Assembly (NCBI GenBank): GCA_025559845.1
Contig: CP048469.1
Coordinates: 1,922,001-1,986,000, forward strand
DNA: 64,000 nt
Direction of reading: 5' to 3'
Source of the DNA: Agrobacterium tumefaciens
GTDB taxonomy: Bacteria; Pseudomonadota; Alphaproteobacteria; Rhizobiales; Rhizobiaceae
Each line of letters starts with the position of its first letter. Position 1 is the stretch's first letter. This document shows, in pieces, positions 47,588 through 64,000 of this stretch. A model generated the notes under the pieces. The model searched no databases and was not told the DNA's origin. It worked only from the letters and a program-made list of their open reading frames with translations. A program made the position numbers and the translations under genes.

Positions 47588-49687
47588 TCACTTCTGACCG
47601 GAGTACTTTGCCTGGATTTCAGCAGCAACGTTGCTTGGAACCGGCGAATAGTGATCGAACGTCATCGAGTACTGTGCACGACCCTGAGACATGGAACGCA
47701 GGTTGTCGACGTACTTGAACATGTTGGCCAGCGGAACGTGCGCGTTGATAACAACGGCAATACCACGGCTTTCCTGACCCTGGATCTGACCGCGACGCGA
47801 GTTCAGATCGCCGATCACGTCACCGACGTAATCTTCAGGGGTAACGACTTCAACCTTCATCATCGGCTCGAGAAGCTGTGCACCAGCCTTCTTTGCTGCT
47901 TCACGGAAGCAGGCACGCGATGCGATTTCGAACGCCAGAACCGACGAGTCGACATCGTGGAATGCGCCGTCGAACAGGGTTGCCTTGACGCCGAGCATCG
48001 GGAAGCCAGCCAGAGGACCGGAAGACAGAACGCTTTCGATACCCTTCTGAACGCCTGGGATGTATTCCTTCGGAACAGCACCACCGACGATCTTCGACTC
48101 GAACTTGAAGTCTTCGCCTTCTGGGTTCGGTTCGAACAGGATCTTCACGCGAGCGAACTGACCGGTACCACCGGACTGCTTCTTGTGCGTGTAGTCTTCT
48201 TCGTGCGCCTTGGTGATGGTTTCGCGGTAAGCAACCTGCGGAGCACCAACGGTAGCTTCAACCTTGAACTCGCGACGCATACGGTCAACGAGAATGTCGA
48301 GGTGAAGTTCGCCCATGCCGGCAATGATCGTCTGACCGGATTCATCGTCTGTCTTGACGCGGAACGAAGGATCTTCAGCAGCAAGGCGGTTAAGCGCGAG
48401 GCCCATCTTTTCCTGGTCGCCCTTGGTCTTCGGCTCGATAGCGATCTGGATGACCGGCTCAGGGAATTCCATGCGCTCGAGGATAACCGGCTTCAGCGGA
48501 TCGCAGAGCGTATCGCCAGTGGTGGTTTCCTTGAGGCCAGCCAGAGCAACGATGTCGCCAGCGAAGGCTTCTTCGATGTCTTCACGCGAGTTGGAGTGCA
48601 TCTGCAGCATACGGCCGACGCGCTCGCGCTTGTCCTTGACCGTGTTGATGACAGACGTACCCTTTTCGAGCTTGCCCGAGTAGATACGTGCGAAGGTCAG
48701 CGAACCGACGAATGGGTCGTTCATGATCTTGAACGCGAGCATGGAAAGCGGCTCGGAATCGTCAGCGTGACGCTCGATTTCGGCTTCCGTCTTGAAGTCG
48801 ATACCCTTGATCGCCGGAATGTCCAGCGGAGAAGGCAGGTAGTCGACAACAGCGTCGAGAAGCGGCTGAACGCCCTTGTTCTTGAACGCGGTGCCGCAGA
48901 ACATCGGGTGGAACTTCACGTCGATGGTGCCGCGACGAACGAGTTCGCGAATCTTGTCGTTGTCTGGCATGTCGCCGTTCAGGTAGGCTTCCATCGCTTC
49001 TTCGTCGATCTCGACAACAGTCTCGATCAGCTTTTCGCGATATTCTTCAGCCTTGGCCTTCATGTCTTCCGGGATTTCAACGACATCCCACTGAGCGCCG
49101 AGCGATTCGTCACGCCAGATGAGTGCATTCATCTCGATCAGATCGATGACGCCCTTGAATTCGGTTTCTGCACCGATCGGGAGCTGCATGACAACTGCAA
49201 TAGCGCCGAGACGGGTCTTGATCATTTCTACCGAGCGGTAGAAGTCAGCACCGGTCTTGTCCATCTTGTTGCAGAAGATCATACGCGGAACGTTGTACTT
49301 CTCAGCCTGACGCCAGACGGTTTCCGTCTGCGGCTCAACACCGGCGTTGGCGTCGAGAAGAGCGATCGCACCGTCGAGAACGCGCAGCGAACGTTCAACT
49401 TCAATCGTGAAGTCGACGTGGCCGGGGGTGTCGATGATGTTGAAACGGCGCATCTTGCCATCGCGACCCTTCCAGAAGGTCGTCGTGGCAGCGGAGGTGA
49501 TGGTGATACCACGCTCCTGCTCCTGCTCCATCCAGTCCATCGTGGCTGCGCCATCGTGAACTTCGCCGATCTTGTGCGACTTACCGGTGTAATAAAGAAT
49601 ACGCTCGGTGGTCGTCGTCTTGCCGGCGTCGATATGCGCCATGATACCGAAATTGCGGTAGTCTTCGATTTTATATTCGCGAGCCAT
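47588..49687 (-). CDS. fusA: Elongation factor G
   Basis: 699 aa, all five domains. G1 [10 protein letters not shown]3 [10 protein letters not shown]4 NKMD; domain IV with [23 protein letters not shown]. It drives translocation and ribosome recycling. A CCGGTCA/TGACCGG hairpin includes its stop codon, and 66 bases separate it from tuf. Confidence 0.99.
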   Translation of the reverse strand: MAREYKIEDYRNFGIMAHIDAGKTTTTERILYYTGKSHKIGEVHDGAATMDWMEQEQERGITITSAATTTFWKGRDGKMRRFNIIDTPGHVDFTIEVERSLRVLDGAIALLDANAGVEPQTETVWRQAEKYNVPRMIFCNKMDKTGADFYRSVEMIKTRLGAIAVVMQLPIGAETEFKGVIDLIEMNALIWRDESLGAQWDVVEIPEDMKAKAEEYREKLIETVVEIDEEAMEAYLNGDMPDNDKIRELVRRGTIDVKFHPMFCGTAFKNKGVQPLLDAVVDYLPSPLDIPAIKGIDFKTEAEIERHADDSEPLSMLAFKIMNDPFVGSLTFARIYSGKLEKGTSVINTVKDKRERVGRMLQMHSNSREDIEEAFAGDIVALAGLKETTTGDTLCDPLKPVILERMEFPEPVIQIAIEPKTKGDQEKMGLALNRLAAEDPSFRVKTDDESGQTIIAGMGELHLDILVDRMRREFKVEATVGAPQVAYRETITKAHEEDYTHKKQSGGTGQFARVKILFEPNPEGEDFKFESKIVGGAVPKEYIPGVQKGIESVLSSGPLAGFPMLGVKATLFDGAFHDVDSSVLAFEIASRACFREAAKKAGAQLLEPMMKVEVVTPEDYVGDVIGDLNSRRGQIQGQESRGIAVVINAHVPLANMFKYVDNLRSMSQGRAQYSMTFDHYSPVPSNVAAEIQAKYSGQK

Positions 49688-49720
49688 AAGGGACTGCCTT
49701 TCGATATTCGACCGGTGAGA

Positions 49721-50203
<483 letters not shown>

Positions 50204-50268
50204 TCAACTGTTATGGCGCTTTACCACGCGGAGAACCTCGCGCAGCGCCGGAATCTGTTTAAACCGAA

Positions 50269-50640
50269 TTACTTCGGACGCTTCGCACCGTACTTCGAAC
50301 GGCGCTGCTTGCGGTTCTTGACGCCCTGGGTATCGAGAACACCACGGATGATGTGGTAACGAACACCTGGCAAGTCCTTTACGCGGCCGCCGCGGATCAT
50401 GACGACAGAGTGTTCCTGAAGGTTGTGACCTTCGCCAGGAATGTAGCCGATGACTTCGAAGCCGTTGGTGAGGCGGATCTTGGCAACCTTACGCAGAGCC
50501 GAGTTCGGCTTCTTTGGGGTCGTCGTGTAAACGCGGGTGCAAACGCCACGCTTCTGTGGGTTTTCCTGAAGAGCAGGAACCTTGTTGCGCTTTACCTGTG
50601 CCTGGCGAGGCTTGCGGATAAGCTGGTTTACGGTAGGCAT
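50269..50640 (-). CDS. rpsL: 30S ribosomal protein S12
   Basis: 123 aa from ATG 50640 ([13 protein letters not shown]). The streptomycin-contact loops read [14 protein letters not shown] and [12 protein letters not shown], both wild-type, so a streptomycin-sensitive genotype is expected at this gene. It heads the str cluster, with a leader of about 260 bases. Confidence 0.99.
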
Positions 50641-51170
50641 ATAACCATCCCTTGCAAAAACTACTTTAGCCACCCTTGCGGGTGGCGGTTATGCCGTTGC
50701 CGGCGACGAAGCACGCATATATCCTCATGCGCAAAACGTGGCCCGATCCGCTTTCACGGATGGACCACCAAGAGCAGAGGACAACCTCAAAGGTGTCGTG
50801 CGTGCAACATTCGTGTCTTCTACGTGCGATGAAGACCTGTTTGAGATGAACTTCAGGGAAAATATTCCCTGACGGCCAGCACAGACAGAGGCTCCGATGG
50901 CGGGCGTACTACTGTTTTAGCCAGCTTTCGTCAAGGGTGAATCCGCACATTGCCCTTTGGCATCGGGGCTTAACGCCAGCCATCAGGCCATTTCATCCCC
51001 GTTTTAACACATGTCGCCGCCGCTTGCTGTGAATTTCGCACGCAGCCTTTGGCTTTTCATAAAATCGGTCTATTGATTCCCCGTGCTCCGCTGGAAATGC
51101 GCCAGCACGACAAGGGACCGATTCCCGATCGGTCGCACCATTTTACAACTTGAGATCAAGGAACCGCGTC
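50641..51170. promoter_or_regulatory. 530-bp divergent region upstream of rpsL
   Basis: No gene is supported. It holds the start signals for the str cluster (minus) and for the small gene at 51171 (plus). A good minus-strand promoter is listed separately. A GACCGAT/ATCGGTC hairpin (51116-51134) lies 37 bases before the plus-strand ATG. The rest shows no recognisable RNA motif, although a leader of about 260 bases before rpsL leaves room for regulation. Confidence 0.4.
50906..50934 (-). promoter_or_regulatory. Candidate sigma-70 promoter of the str cluster
   Basis: Minus strand: CTTGACG (-35, TTGACG at 50929-50934) and TAGTAC (-10, 50906-50911) with a 17-base spacer. The -35 matches the alphaproteobacterial CTTGAC consensus closely; the -10 is moderate. 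Transcription would start near 50,899. Confidence 0.45.
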
Positions 51171-51464
51171 ATGAATACTTCTCCAGACAACGACAATGGA
51201 CGCGATGAGCCCATGGTCTTCATCGTCATTGGCAAAGCCTACGAACAGGAAGGTTCCGAGGGGATCGACATCCATGTCATCCTGAAGGCTCCTGACGACG
51301 ATACCGCCGTGCGCGAGACACTGAACGCGCTCTCCGAAGAAGGCTTCATCGAGGCTGACCTCGACCAGATCGGCATGCTGACCGAGATCCCGGACGAGGA
51401 GCCGCACGCCTCCGCCTATCAGGGCGCGCTGGAAGGCGAAGTTGCGATCATCCGCTTCGCGTGA
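51171..51464 (+). CDS. Conserved small acidic protein of unknown function
   Basis: 97 aa from ATG 51171, preceded by CAAGGAACC. It is strongly acidic, with a short N-terminal disordered part (NTSPDNDNGRDEP) then a compact alpha/beta-looking region: MVFIVIGKAYEQEG, IDIHVILKAPDDDTAVRETLNALSEEGFIEADLDQIGMLTEIPDEEP and EGEVAIIRFA. No signal peptide or cysteine. I do not recognise a named family. It is the only plus-strand gene in the ribosomal string and ends in a terminator shared with rpoC. The codon use looks normal for the genome. Confidence 0.7.
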   Translation: MNTSPDNDNGRDEPMVFIVIGKAYEQEGSEGIDIHVILKAPDDDTAVRETLNALSEEGFIEADLDQIGMLTEIPDEEPHASAYQGALEGEVAIIRFA

Positions 51465-51536
51465 CCTTCCGCGGCGGCATCGCCGCAGCGATGACCGCTT
51501 GGCGCAACGCAAAGACCACTTGAGATCACCAGTCCA

Positions 51537-51574
51537 ATAAAAAACGCCCGGATCGCTCCGGGCGTTTTTTGTAT
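51537..51574. terminator. Bidirectional terminator shared by rpoC and the small plus-strand gene
   Basis: Perfect 12-bp stem AAAACGCCCGGA/TCCGGGCGTTTT (51541-51552 with 51557-51568) with A/T tracts on both sides. The loop is TCGC on the plus strand and GCGA (GNRA type) on the minus strand. It lies 76 bases after the 51171 gene and 49 after the rpoC stop. Confidence 0.9.
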
Positions 51575-51617
51575 CTGAGATGACCAGGGCCTCTTTCGAG
51601 GCCCCCGCCCGGCTGCC

Positions 51618-55826
<4,209 letters not shown>

Positions 55827-55966
55827 GCCTTGTCTCCTTGAGAGGCTAGCTGCTGCCCCTGTTTGCATCTGGACCGGTATTTCCCGGTAACACCGTCCAG
55901 AGCCATAAATACGGTTTAACCGCAGAATGCGGCGAAAGTTTCCCATCGCGGTTCGGCCCCGCGGGG

Positions 55967-56000
55967 AAAACCGGCAGGCGCCATTTTCAGGCGCCCGCCG
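55967..56000 (-). terminator. Terminator-like hairpin between rpoB and rpoC
   Basis: Minus strand: 11-bp stem CGGCGGGCGCC/GGCGCCTGCCG with one G-U pair (55990-56000 with 55972-55982), loop of 7, then GTTTTCCCC. It starts 10 bases after the rpoB stop. It probably allows partial read-through, since rpoC has no other obvious promoter. Confidence 0.5.
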
Positions 56001-56009
56001 CTGTCATTT

Positions 56010-60149
<4,140 letters not shown>

Positions 60150-60410
60150 CGTCGCTCCTTTAAAATTGCATCCGGGCCTGCAACGGACGGGAACCGATGG
60201 CCAGTCGACCCCGTCGATCAATGGGTATCATCAATCTCGTTCCACATCCCGGATCGATCAGGCCGGATTGCCTAGATGAGCCGGTTCGGAACCATTCTCT
60301 TGAAGAACCCATTACCCAAAAGCCGTTTTCACGCGGCTTTTGGGTAATCGGTTTTATTCTCAATGACGTACGGGAGAAGGCTTTCGCCCTCCCCCGCAGC
60401 AATCGCAAGA
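60150..60410 (-). promoter_or_regulatory. rplL-rpoB spacer with long perfect stem
   Basis: 261 bases. On the minus strand, 62 bases after the rplL stop, ATTACCCAAAAGCCG (60334-60348 arm) pairs with CGGCTTTTGGGTAAT (60311-60325 arm) in a 15-bp perfect stem with an 8-base loop, followed by GGGTTCTTC rather than a T-run. E. coli has an attenuator and an RNase III site at this place, so a processing or attenuation site is likely. Confidence 0.6.
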
Positions 60411-60791
60411 TTACTTAACGTCGACCTTAGCGCCGGCGTCTTCAAGCTTCTTCTTGAGGTCAGCAGCTTCAGCCTTGGAAACAGCTTCCTTGACAGGCTT
60501 CGGAGCGCCTTCAACGAGGTCCTTAGCTTCCTTCAGGCCGAGGCCGGTGATGCCGCGAACTTCCTTGATGACGTTGATCTTGTTGGCGCCAGCGTCAACC
60601 AGGATAACGTCGAACTCGGTCTTTTCTTCTTCAGCAGCAGCAGCAGCGCCTGCACCGCCAGCAACAGCAGCAACAGCTACCGGAGCAGCAGCGGAAACGC
60701 CCCACTTTTCTTCGAGAAGCTTGGACAGTTCTGCAGCTTCCAGAACGGTCAGCGAGGAGAGGTCTTCTACGATCTTTGCGAGATCAGCCAT
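60411..60791 (-). CDS. rplL: 50S ribosomal protein L7/L12
   Basis: 126 aa. N-terminal dimerisation part [32 protein letters not shown], an Ala-rich flexible hinge (residues 35-52) and a C-terminal factor-binding domain ending DAGAKVDVK. It forms the stalk on L10 that recruits translation factors. It follows rplJ after 58 bases. Confidence 0.99.
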   Translation of the reverse strand: MADLAKIVEDLSSLTVLEAAELSKLLEEKWGVSAAAPVAVAAVAGGAGAAAAAEEEKTEFDVILVDAGANKINVIKEVRGITGLGLKEAKDLVEGAPKPVKEAVSKAEAADLKKKLEDAGAKVDVK

Positions 60792-60849
60792 TTTTCAGTT
60801 CCTTTAATTCGGTTCGAACCGGTTTGAATATTTACAGCGAAAAACCGCC

Positions 60850-61368
60850 TTAAGCGGCTTCGTCCTTCTTGGAGTAAGCCGAGAACACGCGGGCAAGCTG
60901 ACTTGCCGGTGCTGCGACAACCGTAGCGACGCGAGTTGCCGGGGCATTGAGAAGGCCCAGCAGCTTTGCGCGCAGCTCGTCCAGCGAAGGCAGGGTCGCA
61001 AGCGACTTGACTGCTTCCGCGTTGAGCGCGGTTGCCCCCATGGCACCACCGAGAACAACGAGCTTGTCGTTGGTCTTGGCGAAATCCATGACGACTTTCG
61101 GAGCGGTCATCGGGTCAGTGCTGTATGCAATCAGCGTCTGTCCCTTGAAGAGATTGGTGATCTCTTCCGACTCCGTACCCTGAAGAGCGATCTTGGCCAG
61201 ACGGTTCTTCGCGACTTTAACTGTGCCGCCCGCAGCGCGCATTTTCGAACGGAAGTCGTTCATCTGCGCAACGGTGACGCCAGCATAGTGGGCCACGACA
61301 ACCGAACCAGAAGCCTTAAAGACTTCGTTCAGCTCCGTGACGAATTCGCGTTTTTCCGCTCTTTCCAC
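60850..61368 (-). CDS. rplJ: 50S ribosomal protein L10
   Basis: 172 aa starting at GTG 61368 (read as Met, then [17 protein letters not shown]), with CTGGAGACAGACA before it; the frame upstream to 61545 lies in the leader. The C-terminal helix that binds L7/L12 dimers is [19 protein letters not shown]10 autoregulates translation through its leader in E. coli, and a structured leader of 344 bases is present here. Confidence 0.96.
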   Translation of the reverse strand: MERAEKREFVTELNEVFKASGSVVVAHYAGVTVAQMNDFRSKMRAAGGTVKVAKNRLAKIALQGTESEEITNLFKGQTLIAYSTDPMTAPKVVMDFAKTNDKLVVLGGAMGATALNAEAVKSLATLPSLDELRAKLLGLLNAPATRVATVVAAPASQLARVFSAYSKKDEAA

Positions 61369-61712
61369 TGTCTGTCTCCAGTAGACGGGACCGCAATCCT
61401 GCAGGCCCCATCGGGTTTGCCTTTGCCCCAAGGAACCTTGAAACCAAGGTCCGAGTGACGCTCGAGGATCCTGTCCCCCTGCTCTCTCACCCGAAGGCTG
61501 AAGGCACAAGGCACACCAGGTTCGAACCGGATTATTAAGCATCACGAGTGATGCGAAAATCCGGGTCTTACCCGTCTCATGCAGGCAAAAAGTGATTAAG
61601 GATCAACCACCTGCAATCTCGGACAGGAATTCCGGGTTTCCCCGGAAACTTCCGGCCGGTGAGGGCCGGAAATCTGTTTTGCCGCGCCTTGCGAAAAGGC
61701 GCGGCGAATTCA
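61369..61712 (-). promoter_or_regulatory. rplJ leader (probable L10-binding/attenuation region)
   Basis: 344 bases between the rplA stop and the rplJ start. Minus-strand hairpins: GCCGCGCCTT arm (61681-61705) at once after rplA, TTCCGGCC/GGCCGGAA (61650-61671), and CCGGATT/AATCCGG (61527-61533 with 61558-61564) enclosing GCATCA/TGATGC. The last one has internal loops on both sides, as in the L10 leader family. Identification is by position and structure, not by alignment. Confidence 0.55.
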
Positions 61713-62408
61713 TTAGGCGGTGACCGACGACGGGTCGATGCGAACGCCCGGACCCATGGTCGAGGAGATCGCTACGCGCTTGACGTAGTTACCCTTGGCG
61801 CCAGCCGGCTTTGCCTTGATAACGGCGTCAGCGAAAGCCTTGATGTTCTCTTCAAGAGCCTTGGCGTCGAACGAAGCCTTGCCGATGCCAGCGTGAACGA
61901 TACCAGCCTTTTCAACACGGAACTCGACAGCGCCGCCCTTGGAAGCCTTGACGGCACCAGCAACGTCCATCGTAACCGTACCGACCTTCGGGTTCGGCAT
62001 CATGCCACGCGGGCCGAGAACCTTACCGAGACGGCCGACGAGCGGCATCATGTCCGGGGTCGCGATAACGCGGTCGAAATCGATCTTGCCGCCCTGAACC
62101 GTTTCCAGCAGGTCTTCGGCACCAACGATGTCTGCACCGGCAGCCTTGGCTTCGTCAGCTTTGGCGCCACGAGCGAACACAGCAACGCGAACATCGCGGC
62201 CCGTGCCGTTCGGCAGGTTAACAACGCCGCGAACCATCTGGTCAGCGTGACGCGGGTCAACACCGAGGTTCATAGCAACTTCAACGGTTTCGTCGAACTT
62301 GGCGACTGCACGTTCCTTAACCATGGAAATGGCATCGGTGAGAACGTAGAGCTTGTTCGGGTCAACGCCTTCGCGAGTCTTCTGTACGCGCTTTGCAAGC
62401 TTAGCCAT
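61713..62408 (-). CDS. rplA: 50S ribosomal protein L1
   Basis: 231 aa from ATG 62408 ([16 protein letters not shown]), preceded by [46 protein letters not shown] and [23 protein letters not shown] are diagnostic. It forms the mobile stalk at the E site and represses its own operon in E. coli. Only two bases separate it from rplK. Confidence 0.99.
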   Translation of the reverse strand: MAKLAKRVQKTREGVDPNKLYVLTDAISMVKERAVAKFDETVEVAMNLGVDPRHADQMVRGVVNLPNGTGRDVRVAVFARGAKADEAKAAGADIVGAEDLLETVQGGKIDFDRVIATPDMMPLVGRLGKVLGPRGMMPNPKVGTVTMDVAGAVKASKGGAVEFRVEKAGIVHAGIGKASFDAKALEENIKAFADAVIKAKPAGAKGNYVKRVAISSTMGPGVRIDPSSVTA

Positions 62409-62410
62409 GA

Positions 62411-62842
62411 TCAACCTACCACTTCCAGGCCCATGGCGCGGGCAGAGCCCTCAACCATTGCCATTGCGCCTTCGATATCGGCGGCGTTCAGATCCTTCAT
62501 CTTGGCTTCGGCGATCGTCTTGACCTGAGCCTTGGTGATGGAACCAGCCTTCGCGCCCTTGCCCGGAGTCTTCGAACCGGACTGGATCTTTGCTTCCTTC
62601 TTGAGGAAGTAAGTCACCGGAGGCTGCTTCATCACGAATGTGAAGGACTTGTCCTGGTAGTAGGTGATGACGACCGGAATCGGCATACCCTTTTCCATTT
62701 CCTGCGTGGCGGCATTGAACGCCTTGCAGAATTCCATGATGTTAATACCACGCTGACCAAGCGCAGGACCGATCGGCGGGGACGGGTTTGCCGATCCTGC
62801 CTTCACCTGCAGCTTGAGCTGGCCTGCAACTTTCTTAGCCAT
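62411..62842 (-). CDS. rplK: 50S ribosomal protein L11
   Basis: 143 aa. [35 protein letters not shown] and the C-terminal rRNA-binding helix. It forms the GTPase-associated centre with L10, and thiostrepton binds here; the Pro residues of the N-terminal part are normal. It follows nusG by 146 bases. Confidence 0.99.
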   Translation of the reverse strand: MAKKVAGQLKLQVKAGSANPSPPIGPALGQRGINIMEFCKAFNAATQEMEKGMPIPVVITYYQDKSFTFVMKQPPVTYFLKKEAKIQSGSKTPGKGAKAGSITKAQVKTIAEAKMKDLNAADIEGAMAMVEGSARAMGLEVVG

Positions 62843-62988
62843 TTCTCTCTGCCTTTCAATTCGAACCAGTCACCCGGCTCATCTAATGCCGAAATATCCG
62901 GCGGCTGCGGTTGCGTGGTGCGGCGCCCTGCCCCGGCTTAAAGAGCCAGATTGCCTTCCACGCGGTTTGGAGCTTACCGCCCCAGCAC

Positions 62989-63519
62989 TCAGACCTTTTC
63001 GACCTGAGCGTATTCCAGCTCGACCGGCGTAGCGCGGCCGAAAATCGAAACTTCCACCTTCAGGCGCGAACGCTCTTCATCGACATCCTGAACAACGCCG
63101 TTGAACGACGCGAACGGACCATCGGAGACGCGAACCTGCTCGCCGATCTCGAACGAAACCGAAGACTTCGGACGCTCGACACCTTCCTGAACCTGACCAA
63201 GGATACGCTCGGCCTCATAGTCCGGGATCGGAACAGGCTTGCTGTCCGAACCAAGGAAACCGGTAACCTTCGGCGTGTTCTTGATGAGGTGATACGCCTC
63301 ATCCGTCAGGTTAGCGCGGACAAGCACGTAACCCGGGAAAAACTTGCGTTCGCTATCGACCTTGCGACCACGACGCACCTCGACGACCTTTTCGGTCGGC
63401 ACGAGAATCTTTTCGAAAAGGTGATCAAGACCCTTCTGACGAGCCTTTTCTTCGATCGACTCAGCGACCTTCTTTTCGAAATTCGAATATGCGTGAACGA
63501 TATACCAGCGCGCTGCCAT
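62989..63519 (-). CDS. nusG: Transcription termination/antitermination protein NusG
   Basis: 176 aa. MAARWYIVHAYSNFEKKVAESIEEKARQKG is the NGN start, and the C-terminal KOW domain has GEQVRVSDGPFASFNGVVQDVDEERSRLKVEVSIFGR. It joins RNA polymerase to Rho or S10. It is 21 bases after secE and is co-transcribed with it. Confidence 0.99.
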   Translation of the reverse strand: MAARWYIVHAYSNFEKKVAESIEEKARQKGLDHLFEKILVPTEKVVEVRRGRKVDSERKFFPGYVLVRANLTDEAYHLIKNTPKVTGFLGSDSKPVPIPDYEAERILGQVQEGVERPKSSVSFEIGEQVRVSDGPFASFNGVVQDVDEERSRLKVEVSIFGRATPVELEYAQVEKV

Positions 63520-63540
63520 CTTTACTCTCCGTTCAATCCG

Positions 63541-63741
63541 TTACCGGCCGACGTTCAGCACAAGGCTGAGAACCCAGCCGATGAGCTGGTCGGCAGCAAA
63601 GAAGAACAGCGCCGCGAAAATAACCATCACCAGCACCATTGCCGTGGAAATCATGGTCTCGCGGCGCGACGGCCATGTGATCTTCGACGCTTCGGCGCGA
63701 ACCTGCTGCAGAAACGTAAACGGATTGGTTTTAGATGCCAT
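63541..63741 (-). CDS. secE: Preprotein translocase subunit SecE
   Basis: 66 aa from ATG 63741 (MASKTNPFTFLQQVRAEASKITWPSRRETM), the short single-span form. Residues 34-55 are the membrane helix. The KITWPSRRE amphipathic part clamps SecY. It lies between tRNA-Trp and nusG, and is probably made from a transcript that includes the tRNA. Confidence 0.97.
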   Translation of the reverse strand: MASKTNPFTFLQQVRAEASKITWPSRRETMISTAMVLVMVIFAALFFFAADQLIGWVLSLVLNVGR

Positions 63742-63928
63742 TGACTGCCCACGCAATTACGGCGCGTAAAGCCGAACTAATCAGCCCCACGCACCGCGTG
63801 TCTGTTTTGACCCTACATAAACATCGATTCCCCTTTTAACAAGAGGAAATCGACATTCCGCGAAATTCACCGGATAACCGGCACCCCATCCGCCATGCAG
63901 CGAAGTTGCGCGCTTGCGATTGAGGAAG

Positions 63929-64000
<72 letters not shown>

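Noticed and set aside
61369..61545. Upstream extension of the rplJ frame
   Set aside because: It translates the structured leader; the GTG at 61368 has a proper ribosome-binding site and matches the L10 N-terminus.

Overview
The window is a GC-rich alphaproteobacterial chromosome segment, most likely Agrobacterium or a close Rhizobiaceae relative. This rests on the protein sequences, the ribosomal gene order, the PdhS-type kinase, the Usg, DUF1883, BTLCP and extensin-like proteins typical of Rhizobiales, and two intergenic palindromic repeats. I see no prophage, insertion sequence, CRISPR array, rRNA operon or replication origin.

Left part (1-31,000) is an ordinary mosaic of small operons. 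A secreted protein runs off the left edge. It is followed by a polar amino-acid uptake operon (binding protein plus two permeases, no ATPase), Usg, a TPR-methyltransferase, an orphan aliphatic-sulfonate binding protein, an Lrp/AsnC regulator, and a UDG-superfamily/thermonuclease pair. Next come a PdhS-type membrane histidine kinase, DgkA, divergent cobT and cobS (lower-ligand attachment in cobalamin synthesis) with DUF1289 and a retropepsin-like protease, a transglutaminase-like protease, and a secreted Gly/His repeat protein. The rest holds an ABC-2 exporter, a TSUP permease, an extensin-like lipoprotein, a chemoreceptor, DUF1883, rarA-degP, an LprI-like protein, a serine hydrolase, ilvD, msrPQ, and two DUF membrane proteins.

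Right part (31,143-64,000) is one of the longest conserved gene strings in bacteria, read entirely on the minus strand: tRNA-Trp, secE, nusG, rplKAJL, rpoBC, rpsLG, fusA, tuf, the S10 cluster, the spc cluster with secY and adk, and the alpha cluster ending in rpoA and rplQ. Only one small plus-strand gene (51,171-51,464) interrupts it, between rpoC and rpsL. Hairpins with U-tracts sit at several old operon boundaries (after rpoC, tuf, rpsQ, rplR, rplO, rpsK and rplQ), which suggests internal attenuation or processing. Structured leaders precede rplJ, rpsJ and rpoB.

The most interesting non-routine items are: an apparent independent small RNA at about 17,285-17,367 with no plus-strand gene upstream; the glycine/histidine repeat protein at 13,673 behind an AT-rich 480-bp region; two diverged copies of a palindromic intergenic repeat at 3,447-3,549 and 18,656-18,770; two orphan ABC uptake components; and the pattern of internal hairpins in the ribosomal string. 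I found no clear evidence of an undescribed multi-gene system.
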